64,000 bases of DNA. It comes from CAVHXA01 sp963639765. Lineage in GTDB: Bacteria > Bacillota > Clostridia > Oscillospirales > Oscillospiraceae. Below the pieces are notes generated by a model. The model was not told the origin of the DNA. It did no database searches and worked only from the letters and a program-made list of their open reading frames with translations. The stretch spans positions 122,699 through 186,698 of the forward strand of contig CAVHXA010000001.1 in NCBI GenBank assembly GCA_963639765.1, read 5' to 3'. Both the position numbers and the translations under genes were made by a program. This document shows positions 1-7,205 of this stretch, in pieces. How positions within the stretch are numbered: position 1 is the stretch's first letter; each line of letters opens with the position of its first letter.

Positions 1-47
1 CTGCTCTTCTGACTGACCGGGTTGCAATTTCAATCCGGATATCTGAA

Positions 48-389
48 TCATTGCCAGTTCTCCCAGATCTGCGGACAATATCCCACAGTGGCCCGGTTTC
101 CGTTTCGAACAACAGGTGTCTGCAGCAGCTTCTGGTGTTCGAACAGATAATCCTGCCTGGCTGCGTCGTCTGCCAGATAACGAAAAAGGTCAGCATCCGA
201 TCCCTTTGCCGCGGCATTGATCAGTCGTTCCGCTCCACCCACAGCCCGCAGAACACTATTGAACTCGCCTGCGGACATAGGCTGTTTTGAAAGATCTATC
301 TGCTGAAAGCGAATGCGGCGTTCTTTAAACCAGCGCTCGGCTTTTTTGGTATCAAAGCACTTGGAAGTACCAAAGATCTGAATGTTCAT
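48..389 (-). CDS. ArsC/Spx-family thioredoxin-fold protein
   Basis: A 113-residue protein of the arsenate reductase/Spx family. The N-terminus reads as a short beta strand followed by G-T-S-K-C-F-D-T and K-K-A-E-R-W-F, the typical ArsC active-site cysteine loop and first helix; a single cysteine replaces the CxxC of redox Spx proteins. Near the C-terminus L-L-Q-T-P-V-V matches the conserved cis-proline strand of the fold. Length equals the family norm. The start at 389 is preferred over an upstream frame extension because CGGAGGATAG lies just before it, inside the end of folC. The folC stop is one base upstream, so the two genes are probably co-transcribed. Substrate (arsenate, or a regulatory role) cannot be told from sequence. 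Confidence 0.85.
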   Translation of the reverse strand: MNIQIFGTSKCFDTKKAERWFKERRIRFQQIDLSKQPMSAGEFNSVLRAVGGAERLINAAAKGSDADLFRYLADDAARQDYLFEHQKLLQTPVVRNGNRATVGYCPQIWENWQ

Positions 390-390
390 G

Positions 391-1662
391 CTATCCTCCG
401 AAATAGTCCAGTATTGGCCCTGCCAGATACAACGATCCAAAGCAGACTACAGGCAAACCGTCGTTTGCCTGCTCCTGCATGGCCGCATCCAGTCCCGCCT
501 GTATAGAATCAAAGCCAATGGCGTCCTTAAAGTATTGCCTTGCCGTCTGCTGTGCCAGATCTGCCGAAAGAGCCCGATCACCGGGCGGCGGAACAAGATA
601 AAGCCTTTTCGCATGCTTTGCCATAATGCTGAGCATCCGTGCATAATCCTTGTCGGCCAACATACCGGAAACCAGTGTAAGCCCCGTATTGCCGAACAGC
701 TCAGTCAATGCTCGGCTCAGAGCCGCAGCTCCGTGTCCATTGTGTGCACCGTCCAGCAATACGGGCGGTTTTTTTTGCAGTATCTGCAGTCGTGCAGGCC
801 AGTGTACCTGTGCAAGACCCCTGCACACCGCCTGATCCGAAATATTCCAGCCCCTGTTTCGCAAAACCGTCACTGTCTGCAATACTGTCCCGATATTTTC
901 AAGCTGATGTGCTCCCAGCAGCGGTACCGACAGTTCCTGTTTGTTCCAGATTAAGCTCTGACCGTCGAGTGTCTGTGATATCCTGACGGCAGGCTGCGCA
1001 TAAAACGGAGTGATACCAAACTCGCTGCAGTGCTGCTGCAGTGCAGTTCTGGCCTGCCGGTCCTGAGGAGCCAACACAGCCGAGCAGCCTTTTTTCAGAA
1101 TCCCGGCCTTTTCCTTGGCAATCTGGCCAAGTGTACTGCCCAGGATTTCCGTGTGGTCCAGGCCGATTGGCGTAATCACAGCCACCTCGGGTGCAGGAAT
1201 GATGTTGGTCGCGTCCAGGCGACCGCCCAGTCCAACTTCAAGCACAACCGGCCGACATTTTTTCAATGCAAAATATAAAAATCCGGCCGCCGTAACCAGT
1301 TCGAATTCAGTTGGCTTTTCGTATCCGAGCTCCGGCAGCTTTTTTGCCGCACAACAGGCTGCCTTCAGCACATGCAGCAAAATTTCGTCTTCTGCCGGCT
1401 GTCCGTCTGCTTGAAAGCGTTCATTAAAGGACCGCAGAGCAGGTGAGGTGTAAAGCCCACCGTGATAGCCGGCTGCGCACAGAATGCTGCTTAGCATGGC
1501 CGCTGTGGAGCCCTTGCCGTTGGTTCCTGCAATGTGGATAAATTGGAGATCCTGTTGAGGATTTCCCAGAAGCTCCATCAATGTCCGCATGCGGGCAAGG
1601 CCTCTTGGACTTTGCCGACAGCAGCAGGTCTGCATAATTGCCTGTGATTTCTCAAAATCCAT
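391..1662 (-). CDS. folC: Folylpolyglutamate synthase / dihydrofolate synthase
   Basis: About 423 residues. FolC adds glutamate to dihydropteroate and to reduced folates in the cytosol, trapping the cofactor and making the polyglutamate form used by the one-carbon enzymes encoded next door. The Mur-ligase-type P-loop G-T-N-G-K-G-S-T is near residue 45, followed by the Y-T-S-P-A-L-R-S-F-N-E-R segment typical of FolC; G-G-R-L-D-A-T-N and the L-D-G-A-H-N motif of the ligase C-terminal domain are both present. I place the start at 1662 because GGGGG sits seven bases before that ATG; two in-frame ATGs slightly upstream (1668, 1680) are poorly spaced. Divergent from the fhs operon. Family assignment is secure. 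Confidence 0.95.
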   Translation of the reverse strand: MDFEKSQAIMQTCCCRQSPRGLARMRTLMELLGNPQQDLQFIHIAGTNGKGSTAAMLSSILCAAGYHGGLYTSPALRSFNERFQADGQPAEDEILLHVLKAACCAAKKLPELGYEKPTEFELVTAAGFLYFALKKCRPVVLEVGLGGRLDATNIIPAPEVAVITPIGLDHTEILGSTLGQIAKEKAGILKKGCSAVLAPQDRQARTALQQHCSEFGITPFYAQPAVRISQTLDGQSLIWNKQELSVPLLGAHQLENIGTVLQTVTVLRNRGWNISDQAVCRGLAQVHWPARLQILQKKPPVLLDGAHNGHGAAALSRALTELFGNTGLTLVSGMLADKDYARMLSIMAKHAKRLYLVPPPGDRALSADLAQQTARQYFKDAIGFDSIQAGLDAAMQEQANDGLPVVCFGSLYLAGPILDYFGG

Positions 1663-1850
1663 TGCCATTCCCCCTGACAATCAGTATATACATGCCCGGG
1701 CTGTACGGCAAGTCGATTTTTCGGATCCCTGTATTGGACAGTGGTTTTTAGAGTCCCCTCCAAGGACCGTGCAGCACTGCATGGGATACCGGGACGGTTT
1801 CACAAAGGGCTCAGTCCAAAATCTTTTACAGCATTGTAAATTGCACCGAT

Positions 1851-1896
1851 ATCGTCGGACGATTTATGCAGAACAAGGTTACAGGGTAAATCGTCC
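1851..1896. repeat. Operator-like inverted repeats upstream of fhs
   Basis: The gap between folC and fhs (1663-2051) holds a 6-1-6 palindrome ATCGTC-G-GACGAT (1851-1863) and a perfect 10-bp inverted repeat, GGACGATTTA (1857-1866) with TAAATCGTCC (1887-1896), 20 bases apart. They share the ATCGTC core, so three half-sites sit 30-70 bases upstream of the fhs -35 box. This may be a regulator binding site or an RNA stem of a transcript from farther upstream; no known riboswitch was recognised. Confidence 0.45.
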
Positions 1897-1923
1897 TGTG
1901 GACTGCGCCGAAGAAAACCCGGG

Positions 1924-1952
1924 TTGCAGCGATCGAAAAAGCATGATATAGT
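1924..1952 (+). promoter_or_regulatory. Promoter of the fhs operon (extended -10)
   Basis: TTGCAG (1924-1929), 17-base spacer, TATAGT (1947-1952), with TG one base before the -10 box (TGA-TATAGT), which is the extended -10 form and compensates for the weak -35. The transcript would have a leader of about 90 bases. Confidence 0.6.
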
Positions 1953-2051
1953 TGCAGTGCGGTCATCCGCGCGGCAGCGGCCGCAGCCTCAACGTATAGA
2001 CACAGTGCCTGTTTTTTCAGGCTCTACGCCATGTTAAAGGAGGACAAACCG

Positions 2052-3815
2052 ATGCTTGACCCTACAATTTACAAGGATTGGCAAATTGCCGAGCAGGCCG
2101 AACAATCCCTTCCGAACATCGAAACCTTTCGTCAGCAAATGGGCCTGAACCCAGATGAACTGATTCCGCACGGCAAAACACCCAAACTGGATTTTATCCG
2201 CATCATGAATCGTCTAAAAGACAAGCCCGACGGAAAATACATCGAGGTTACTGCCATTACACCCACACCTCTTGGGGAGGGTAAATCTACCACGTCTCTG
2301 GGTCTGATCGAAGGGCTGGGCAAGCTTGGAAAAAACGTGGGCGGCTGCCTGCGTCAGCCCTCCGGCGGTCCAACCATGAACGTAAAAGGCACCGCAGCCG
2401 GAGGCGGCAACGCTCTTCTGATCCCCATGACCGAGTTTTCTCTTGGGTTGACCGGCGATATCAACGACATCATGAATGCACACAATCTTGGTATGACCGC
2501 TTTGAATGCGCGAATGCAGCACGAGCGCAACTACGACGACGAACGTCTTGCGAAAATTGGCATACGCCGCCTGGACATCGATCCAAATCGTATAGAATGG
2601 AGCTTTGTCCTGGACTTTTGCTGTCAGGCACTGCGAAAGATTGAGATTGGCCTTGGTGAAGGAAAAATGGACGGTTACCGCATGACCACGCGTGCAAACA
2701 TTGCCGTCTCTTCTGAGCTGATGGCTATTCTGTCTGTGGCTACAGACCTGAAGGACCTGCGCGCACGCATCGGTCGGATCGTGCTGGCCTATGACAAAAA
2801 AGGCAATGCCGTTACCGCAGAGGATCTTGAGGTTGCCGGAGCCATGACCGCCTGGATGCGCAACACCATCAATCCGACTCTATGCTACACGGTCGAACAT
2901 CAGCCCTGTCTGGTACACGCCGGACCCTTTGCCAATATTGCCATAGGACAAAGCTCGATTATCGGTGATCGCCTGGGTCTGAAACTCTTTGACTACCATG
3001 TAACCGAATCCGGCTTTGCCGCTGATATCGGCTTTGAAAAATTCTGGAACGTCAAGTGCCGTCTTTCCGGTCTAAAGCCGCACGTATCTGTTGTGGTAGC
3101 CACTATCCGCGCGCTGAAAATGCATGGCGGCGGCCCGGAGGTTGTTGCAGGCCGGCCCCTTCCGGAGGAATACAAAACCGAGAACCTGCAGCTTCTGGAA
3201 AAAGGCTGTGAAAATCTCTTCCATCACGTCAATAACGTAAAAAAATCCGGAATCAAGCCGGTTGTATGCATCAACAAATTCTACACAGATACCGATGCCG
3301 AAATTGCTCTGATCCGAAAGCTATGTGACGAGCATGGTGTTCGCTGTGCCCTGTCAGAGCATTGGCAGTACGGCGGCGAGGGTGCGATCGAACTGGCTCA
3401 GGCTGTGATAGAAGCCTGTGAAGAGCCGCAGGAGCCTATTCGATATCTATACGATCTCAGTACGCCATTGCGCCAGCGGGTTGAGCGCATTGCCCGTGAA
3501 ATTTATGGCGCCGACGGTGTAGACTGGTCACAGACTGCCCTCGAAAAAGCGGAGCGTTTTGAATCCAACCCGGAATATGCAGACTATTGCACCATGATGG
3601 TAAAAACACACCTGTCTCTGAGCCACGACCCAGCTCTAAAGGGCGTACCCAAGGGCTGGCGGCTGCCCGTACGCGATATTCTTGAATATTCCGGAGCAAA
3701 ATTCCTGTGTCCTATGGCCGGAACCATCTCCATGATGCCCGGAACAGGTTCCGACCCTGCCTATCGACGTGTAGATGTTGACGTGCAGACCGGCAAGGTC
3801 TCCGGACTGTTTTAA
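2052..3815 (+). CDS. fhs: Formate-tetrahydrofolate ligase
   Basis: 587 residues. ATP-dependent joining of formate to THF to give 10-formyl-THF, the entry step of the methyl branch of one-carbon (Wood-Ljungdahl type) metabolism. The nucleotide-binding loop T-P-L-G-E-G-K-S-T-T is near residue 80, and the protein ends P-G-T-G-S-D-P-A-Y-R-R-V-D-V-D, close to the family's usual end. It carries L-R-Q-P-S-G-G-P-T and A-A-G-G-G-N rather than the R-E-P-S-L-G-P form of the Moorella-type enzyme, so it belongs to the other, slightly longer Fhs branch that I recall from deltaproteobacteria and some Clostridia. The start at 2052 has AAAGGAGG eight bases upstream; an in-frame ATG at 2031 precedes that ribosome site and is rejected. 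First gene of fhs-fchA-folD-GNAT. Confidence 0.95.
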   Translation: MLDPTIYKDWQIAEQAEQSLPNIETFRQQMGLNPDELIPHGKTPKLDFIRIMNRLKDKPDGKYIEVTAITPTPLGEGKSTTSLGLIEGLGKLGKNVGGCLRQPSGGPTMNVKGTAAGGGNALLIPMTEFSLGLTGDINDIMNAHNLGMTALNARMQHERNYDDERLAKIGIRRLDIDPNRIEWSFVLDFCCQALRKIEIGLGEGKMDGYRMTTRANIAVSSELMAILSVATDLKDLRARIGRIVLAYDKKGNAVTAEDLEVAGAMTAWMRNTINPTLCYTVEHQPCLVHAGPFANIAIGQSSIIGDRLGLKLFDYHVTESGFAADIGFEKFWNVKCRLSGLKPHVSVVVATIRALKMHGGGPEVVAGRPLPEEYKTENLQLLEKGCENLFHHVNNVKKSGIKPVVCINKFYTDTDAEIALIRKLCDEHGVRCALSEHWQYGGEGAIELAQAVIEACEEPQEPIRYLYDLSTPLRQRVERIAREIYGADGVDWSQTALEKAERFESNPEYADYCTMMVKTHLSLSHDPALKGVPKGWRLPVRDILEYSGAKFLCPMAGTISMMPGTGSDPAYRRVDVDVQTGKVSGLF

Positions 3816-3819
3816 GGCC

Positions 3820-4458
3820 ATGCAGAACTGTTTTGCAGATCAGTTGCTCAGAGAGTTTTCCGACAATCTGGCCTCCAGTGCTCCCGTTCCCGGAGGCGGC
3901 GGAGCTTCTGCTCTGTGCGGAGCTCTGGGCACTGCATTAGGCTCTATGGTTGCAAATCTGACGCTTGGCAAATCCAAATATGCTGATTTTGAACCGCAGG
4001 TCCGTGAACTTATCGATCGCGCACAGGTACTCAGAGCGCAATTTCTTGAGGCAATCGACAGCGATGCCCATGCCTTTTTGCCGCTCAGAAAAGCATATGC
4101 TCTTCCAAAAGACGCGCCAGACCGTGACACGATTCTGCAGGCCTGTCTGGCCGACGCTGCGCAGGCTCCCCTGGATGTCATGCGTCTGTGCGCGCAGGGA
4201 CTTGAACTGCATCAGGCTCTTCTGGGCAAAACCACCCTGCTGGCTGTGAGCGATATCGGCACCGGTTCTGCTCTGCTCTGGGGTGCTATGCAGGGAGCTG
4301 CAATGAATGTGATGGTAAATGCAAATCTGATGACGGATCGCCAGGTTGCCGCATTGCTTCGAGACGAGGTCCTTGCTCTTCTGGACCAATACGGCAAGCT
4401 TGCAGCCCAGCTTTATCATACAATACTGGAGGGGTTTTCATGCGTGCCGAACTGCTGA
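3820..4458 (+). CDS. fchA: Methenyl-THF cyclohydrolase (FTCD C-terminal/FchA family)
   Basis: 212 residues, all-helical cyclodeaminase/cyclohydrolase family. It starts four bases after the fhs stop. The family signature V-P-G-G-G-G-A-S-A-L near residue 23 and S-M-V-A-N-L-T-L-G-K near residue 43 are clear. In this context it interconverts 10-formyl-THF and methenyl-THF, the step between Fhs and FolD. Its last 19 bases overlap folD. The ribosome site for this gene is weak, so translation is probably coupled to fhs. The adjacent FolD lacks the usual cyclohydrolase residues, which makes FchA the likely sole source of that activity in this operon. The related formiminotransferase-cyclodeaminase function is less likely since no histidine-degradation gene is near. 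Confidence 0.88.
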   Translation: MQNCFADQLLREFSDNLASSAPVPGGGGASALCGALGTALGSMVANLTLGKSKYADFEPQVRELIDRAQVLRAQFLEAIDSDAHAFLPLRKAYALPKDAPDRDTILQACLADAAQAPLDVMRLCAQGLELHQALLGKTTLLAVSDIGTGSALLWGAMQGAAMNVMVNANLMTDRQVAALLRDEVLALLDQYGKLAAQLYHTILEGFSCVPNC

Positions 4459-5303
4459 AAGGCGCACCGGTTGCGGCCGCAATCAGGCAGCGGCTTCTTT
4501 GCAGAACTGCGGAGCTTTCTGCCCGCGGTATTGTGCCGACACTGGCCATATTTCGTGTAGGTGAACGATCCGAGGATCTGAGCTACGAAAAATCCATCCG
4601 GGCGCGCTGCCGTGAACTGGGTGTGGAGGTCCGTCTGACGGCACTGCCGCAGGATGTCAGCCAGACACAGGCGCTGGACTCGCTGCAGGCGCTCAACAGG
4701 GATTCCTCGGTGCACGGGATTATCATGCTTCGTCCGCTGCCGGCACAGCTTGACGAGCCGATACTGTGTTCTGTGCTGCGTCCGGATAAGGATTTGGACG
4801 GCGTTGCCGTTGAATCCCTTTTCGGTGTGTTTACAGGCTCCTCTCAGAGGTTTTCTCCCTGTACCGCTCAGGCCTGCATGGAAATTCTGTCTTATTACGG
4901 CTTCTGTCCTGCCGGAAAAAAGGTTGCCGTGGTTGGGCGAAGCCTGGTTGTGGGCCGTCCGGCAGCTGCTCTGGCCCTCTCGCAGGATGCCACCGTAACA
5001 ATCTGTCATTCCAAAACATCAGATCTGCCCAATATTCTGCGGCAGGCAGACATCATCATTGCTGCTGCAGGTAAGCCGCTTCTGCTGGGAGCAGATTGTT
5101 TTTCGCCCGGTCAAATCGTTGTGGATGTTGGAATCCACTCACTGCCGGACGGTAGTCTTTGCGGCGATGCAGACTTTGCTGCTGCCGTGACGACCGTACG
5201 GGCCATAACGCCTGTTCCGGGCGGTGTCGGTCCGGTAACCTCATGGGTACTGATGGAGCATCTGCTTCACGCCGCAGCCGAATGTGGTGGTTCAAACACA
5301 TGA
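4440..5303 (+). CDS. folD: Methylene-THF dehydrogenase (FolD, cyclohydrolase residues lost)
   Basis: 287 residues, the normal bifunctional FolD length. P-D-K-D-L-D-G, S-P-C-T-A-Q-A, the Rossmann segment V-V-G-R-S-L-V-V-G-R-P and P-V-P-G-G-V-G-P-V-T identify the family. A gapless alignment by eye to E. coli FolD around S-Y-E-K-S-I-R-A-R-C keeps Tyr49 but puts Ile53 at the catalytic lysine (human Lys56), and I-I-M-L-R-P-L-P replaces the usual Gln-containing I-L-V-Q-L-P-L-P. Those residues serve the cyclohydrolase step, so this enzyme is predicted to act only as the NAD(P)-linked dehydrogenase, with FchA supplying the hydrolase. Start at 4440 has GGAGGGG upstream; it overlaps fchA by 19 bases and the next gene by ATGA. 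Confidence 0.93.
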   Translation: MRAELLKGAPVAAAIRQRLLCRTAELSARGIVPTLAIFRVGERSEDLSYEKSIRARCRELGVEVRLTALPQDVSQTQALDSLQALNRDSSVHGIIMLRPLPAQLDEPILCSVLRPDKDLDGVAVESLFGVFTGSSQRFSPCTAQACMEILSYYGFCPAGKKVAVVGRSLVVGRPAAALALSQDATVTICHSKTSDLPNILRQADIIIAAAGKPLLLGADCFSPGQIVVDVGIHSLPDGSLCGDADFAAAVTTVRAITPVPGGVGPVTSWVLMEHLLHAAAECGGSNT

Positions 5304-5815
5304 TACAAGAGCTTCATCCCGGGCAGTTTGATCAGGTCTATGCTCTTATGGAATACAGCTTTCCCGAGAACGAGCGTCGGTCCTGTGCCGATCAGCGAGC
5401 TCTGCTGTCTGACCCTTCCTACAAAATCTATACGCTGCCAAAAGCAAACAGCGACATTCTCGCCTTTCTGGCCGTTTGGGAATTTCCATCCGTCGCCTTT
5501 CTTGAACATTTTGCTGTATCCCCGAGCTGCCGAAATAATGGCCTTGGCGGACGTCTTCTGGATGAGCTTATGCAGAATCTGAACCGCACAATCTGTCTTG
5601 AAGTTGAACCCGGCCAAAATCCGCTGGCACAGCGTCGTATTGCTTTTTATCAGCGCCACGGTTTTTTTCTGAATCTCTACGACTACAAACAGCCTTCTCT
5701 CGGCCCGGGCAGAGCAGAGATTGTATTGCAGCTTATGACCTCCGGAAAAGCCGTCAGCCCCGCTGAATTTTCCGCTCTCCGTTCCTTTATATATACAAAC
5801 ATCTACCATGTCTGA
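5300..5815 (+). CDS. GNAT-family N-acetyltransferase
   Basis: 171 residues. The acetyl-CoA loop N-N-G-L-G-G-R-L-L (Q/R-x-x-G-x-G/A type) lies near residue 88, preceded by E-H-F-A-V-S-P, the usual strand 4, and followed by Y-Q-R-H-G-F at the normal place of the family's C-terminal strand. It begins on the folD stop (ATGA), so it is translationally coupled to the folate operon; nothing in the sequence links its substrate to folate. The protein is a typical small cytosolic acetyltransferase of unknown acceptor. An upstream in-frame extension inside folD is not supported by any ribosome site. Confidence 0.85.
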   Translation: MIQELHPGQFDQVYALMEYSFPENERRSCADQRALLSDPSYKIYTLPKANSDILAFLAVWEFPSVAFLEHFAVSPSCRNNGLGGRLLDELMQNLNRTICLEVEPGQNPLAQRRIAFYQRHGFFLNLYDYKQPSLGPGRAEIVLQLMTSGKAVSPAEFSALRSFIYTNIYHV

Positions 5816-5946
5816 TCCGCTAAAAGCACATGGCAATTCTATCTGAACAACTGTATTTTTTCTGCTTTCCCTGTGATTTTTTTCGCCCTGAATCGAAAAT
5901 CGGAACTTGCTTTTTTCGTATAAAATGTATAAAATATACTGTGTTC

Positions 5947-5982
5947 GCCTTGCAGGCATCAAATGCTTGCAAGGCATTTTTT
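5947..5982 (+). terminator. Hairpin with T-run after the folate operon
   Basis: GCCTTGCAGGCAT (5947-5959) pairs with ATGCTTGCAAGGC (5963-5975) with one G-U, loop CAA, followed by ATTTTTT. It is about 130 bases past the GNAT stop. Oddly a -10-like TATAAA/TATACT cluster (around 5922-5940) sits immediately before it, so the hairpin could also be the 5' end of a short RNA. Confidence 0.7.
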
Positions 5983-6130
5983 GGTCACATCAAAGGGGAA
6001 AAGTTACCCTGCTGTCCGACAGTAAGGAAGCGTTTTGCTAAAAGGGGGCAAAATACCGACCGGTCCACCGCCGTCGCTGTAGGAGCAATGTATGCCAAAA
6101 AGACAAATCTGTTGGATTATCCTTTTGAAT
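5983..6130 (+). other. Unassigned non-coding stretch with hairpins
   Basis: No convincing coding frame occurs between 5816 and 6397. Within it 5983-6130 has stem-forming segments, for example TTTTGC (6033-6038) with GCAAAA (about 6049-6054), and a C/G-rich ACCGACCGGT stretch. I compared it by eye with the common riboswitch cores (cobalamin, FMN, TPP, SAM, THF) and found no full match. It may be a leader or small RNA, or only spacer. Confidence 0.3.
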
Positions 6131-6131
6131 G

Positions 6132-6158
6132 TTGACAAAACATTTGCTATATTATAGT
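6132..6158 (+). promoter_or_regulatory. Promoter of the DUF6935 gene
   Basis: A perfect TTGACA (6132-6137) is followed by a T/A-rich region with TATAGT at 6153-6158 (15-base spacer) or TAGTAT at 6155-6160 (17-base spacer). The gene starts at 6398, so the transcript would have an untranslated leader of over 200 bases, in which I see no credible small gene. Confidence 0.6.
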
Positions 6159-6397
6159 ATGTTGCATAATAAGGATGGTATCTGAGAGAAACTTCTTCCC
6201 GCCGCAAAAAGGCTCCATGAATTGCAGCAATTTGTGCTCCGTCTGCAAAGCGCATTCCCGACATGTCGAAGAAATCGACATCTTTTCCATGTGTCGCTCT
6301 TCACCGAATACCTGGCTGCCGCATTTAAAGCCCCCCTCGTCTGTTTCTCTCGCCATCAGCCGGTAAATGGACACCCCATCAAAAAGGAGTTATTGCC

Positions 6398-6886
6398 ATG
6401 CAGGAAATACTGAACAACCTTCCAACCACACTGCAGGAATTCCAGTCTTTGTCTCAGGCTGCGCTGGCCACACCCGAGCAAACCTGTATTATGCTTCTTT
6501 GCGCCCTGCACCTCTATGTTGCCGACAAAGACACCGGTATTTCAGCCTTAAACGTCATCCGTGGGCCGCGGCCCATGACACCGTATGACACACAGTTTCT
6601 TCGCGATCGACTGTACGACAAGCCCTATCTTCCGCTGGCCTATTTTCAAGGTGCCACACCGCAGAACAACTATCAGCCTGACATTCCCTATATGCTTGAT
6701 ATCCGGTCAGACTCCCGGCCTCAGGATGTCGAGTCCGGTTATATTCGTGTATTTCTGAAAACCACCGGTGCCGACTCGCCCAGACCCATTAAGCTTCGGC
6801 AAAAAGGCAATCAATGGTTTTTGTGGGAGTATTCCAGCATCCTGACCGGAATCCGCATTCCGGTGGAAAAGGACCCCTGGGCCTGA
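6398..6886 (+). CDS. DUF6935-family protein of unknown function
   Basis: 162 residues with no signal peptide or membrane segment. The motif R-G-P-R-P-M-T-P-Y-D near residue 55, a central Y-F-Q-G-A-T-P-Q-N-N-Y, and the C-terminal S-P-R-P-I-K-L-R with W-F-L-W-E-Y-S-S-I-L are what I remember of DUF6935, a small family common in Lachnospiraceae and Oscillospiraceae. AAAGGAG is eight bases before the ATG. It stands alone between two long non-coding stretches with its own promoter. Function is unknown; the aromatic-rich tail suggests a binding rather than catalytic role, which is only a guess. Confidence 0.8.
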   Translation: MQEILNNLPTTLQEFQSLSQAALATPEQTCIMLLCALHLYVADKDTGISALNVIRGPRPMTPYDTQFLRDRLYDKPYLPLAYFQGATPQNNYQPDIPYMLDIRSDSRPQDVESGYIRVFLKTTGADSPRPIKLRQKGNQWFLWEYSSILTGIRIPVEKDPWA

Positions 6887-6957
6887 ATCTGTCCTTGCAG
6901 CATTCAAAAGCCTGCGGGAAAGCATCCTGTATTTTCCTGCTTTGTCCTGAGACAGCA

Positions 6958-7082
6958 CTGCGCAATTGCGTCTGCGGGCTTTGAATGTTCTTTGCTCTCC
7001 CCCTTAAATCCGCGAGATCTCCTTCGTTTTTGCAATAAAGTTGTGGCATAAATTTCCCGCCAATCCACTTGTCAAATGCTGT
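6958..7082. repeat. Dispersed intergenic repeat, copy A
   Basis: This fills most of the 319-base gap 6887-7205. It resembles 9281-9412 in the same orientation: both begin GC(A)CAATTG..GTCTG, contain CTTTGAAT, a TTTTTGCAATA block and end CAATCCAC-Y-TGTCAAATGCTG. Similarity is interrupted, so the copies are old. No open frame is shared beyond chance. Confidence 0.6.
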
Positions 7083-7205
7083 GACATTCTCTTCAAATTC
7101 CAACTTCAAACCCGGTTAATCAAGCGGAATCCGAATGCTGTTCCATGCTGCGGTCAATCGATGCTGGTACTGCACTAAAACCACCAACAAGAAAGGAAGA
7201 CTGCA

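Noticed and set aside
2031..2051. Upstream start of fhs at 2031
   Set aside because: That ATG precedes the AAAGGAGG that serves the ATG at 2052.
5986..6110. Cobalamin, FMN or THF riboswitch upstream of the DUF6935 gene
   Set aside because: Isolated words (GGGGAA, CCGACAGTAA, GTCGCTGTA) resemble parts of these motifs, but the ordered conserved core of none is present.
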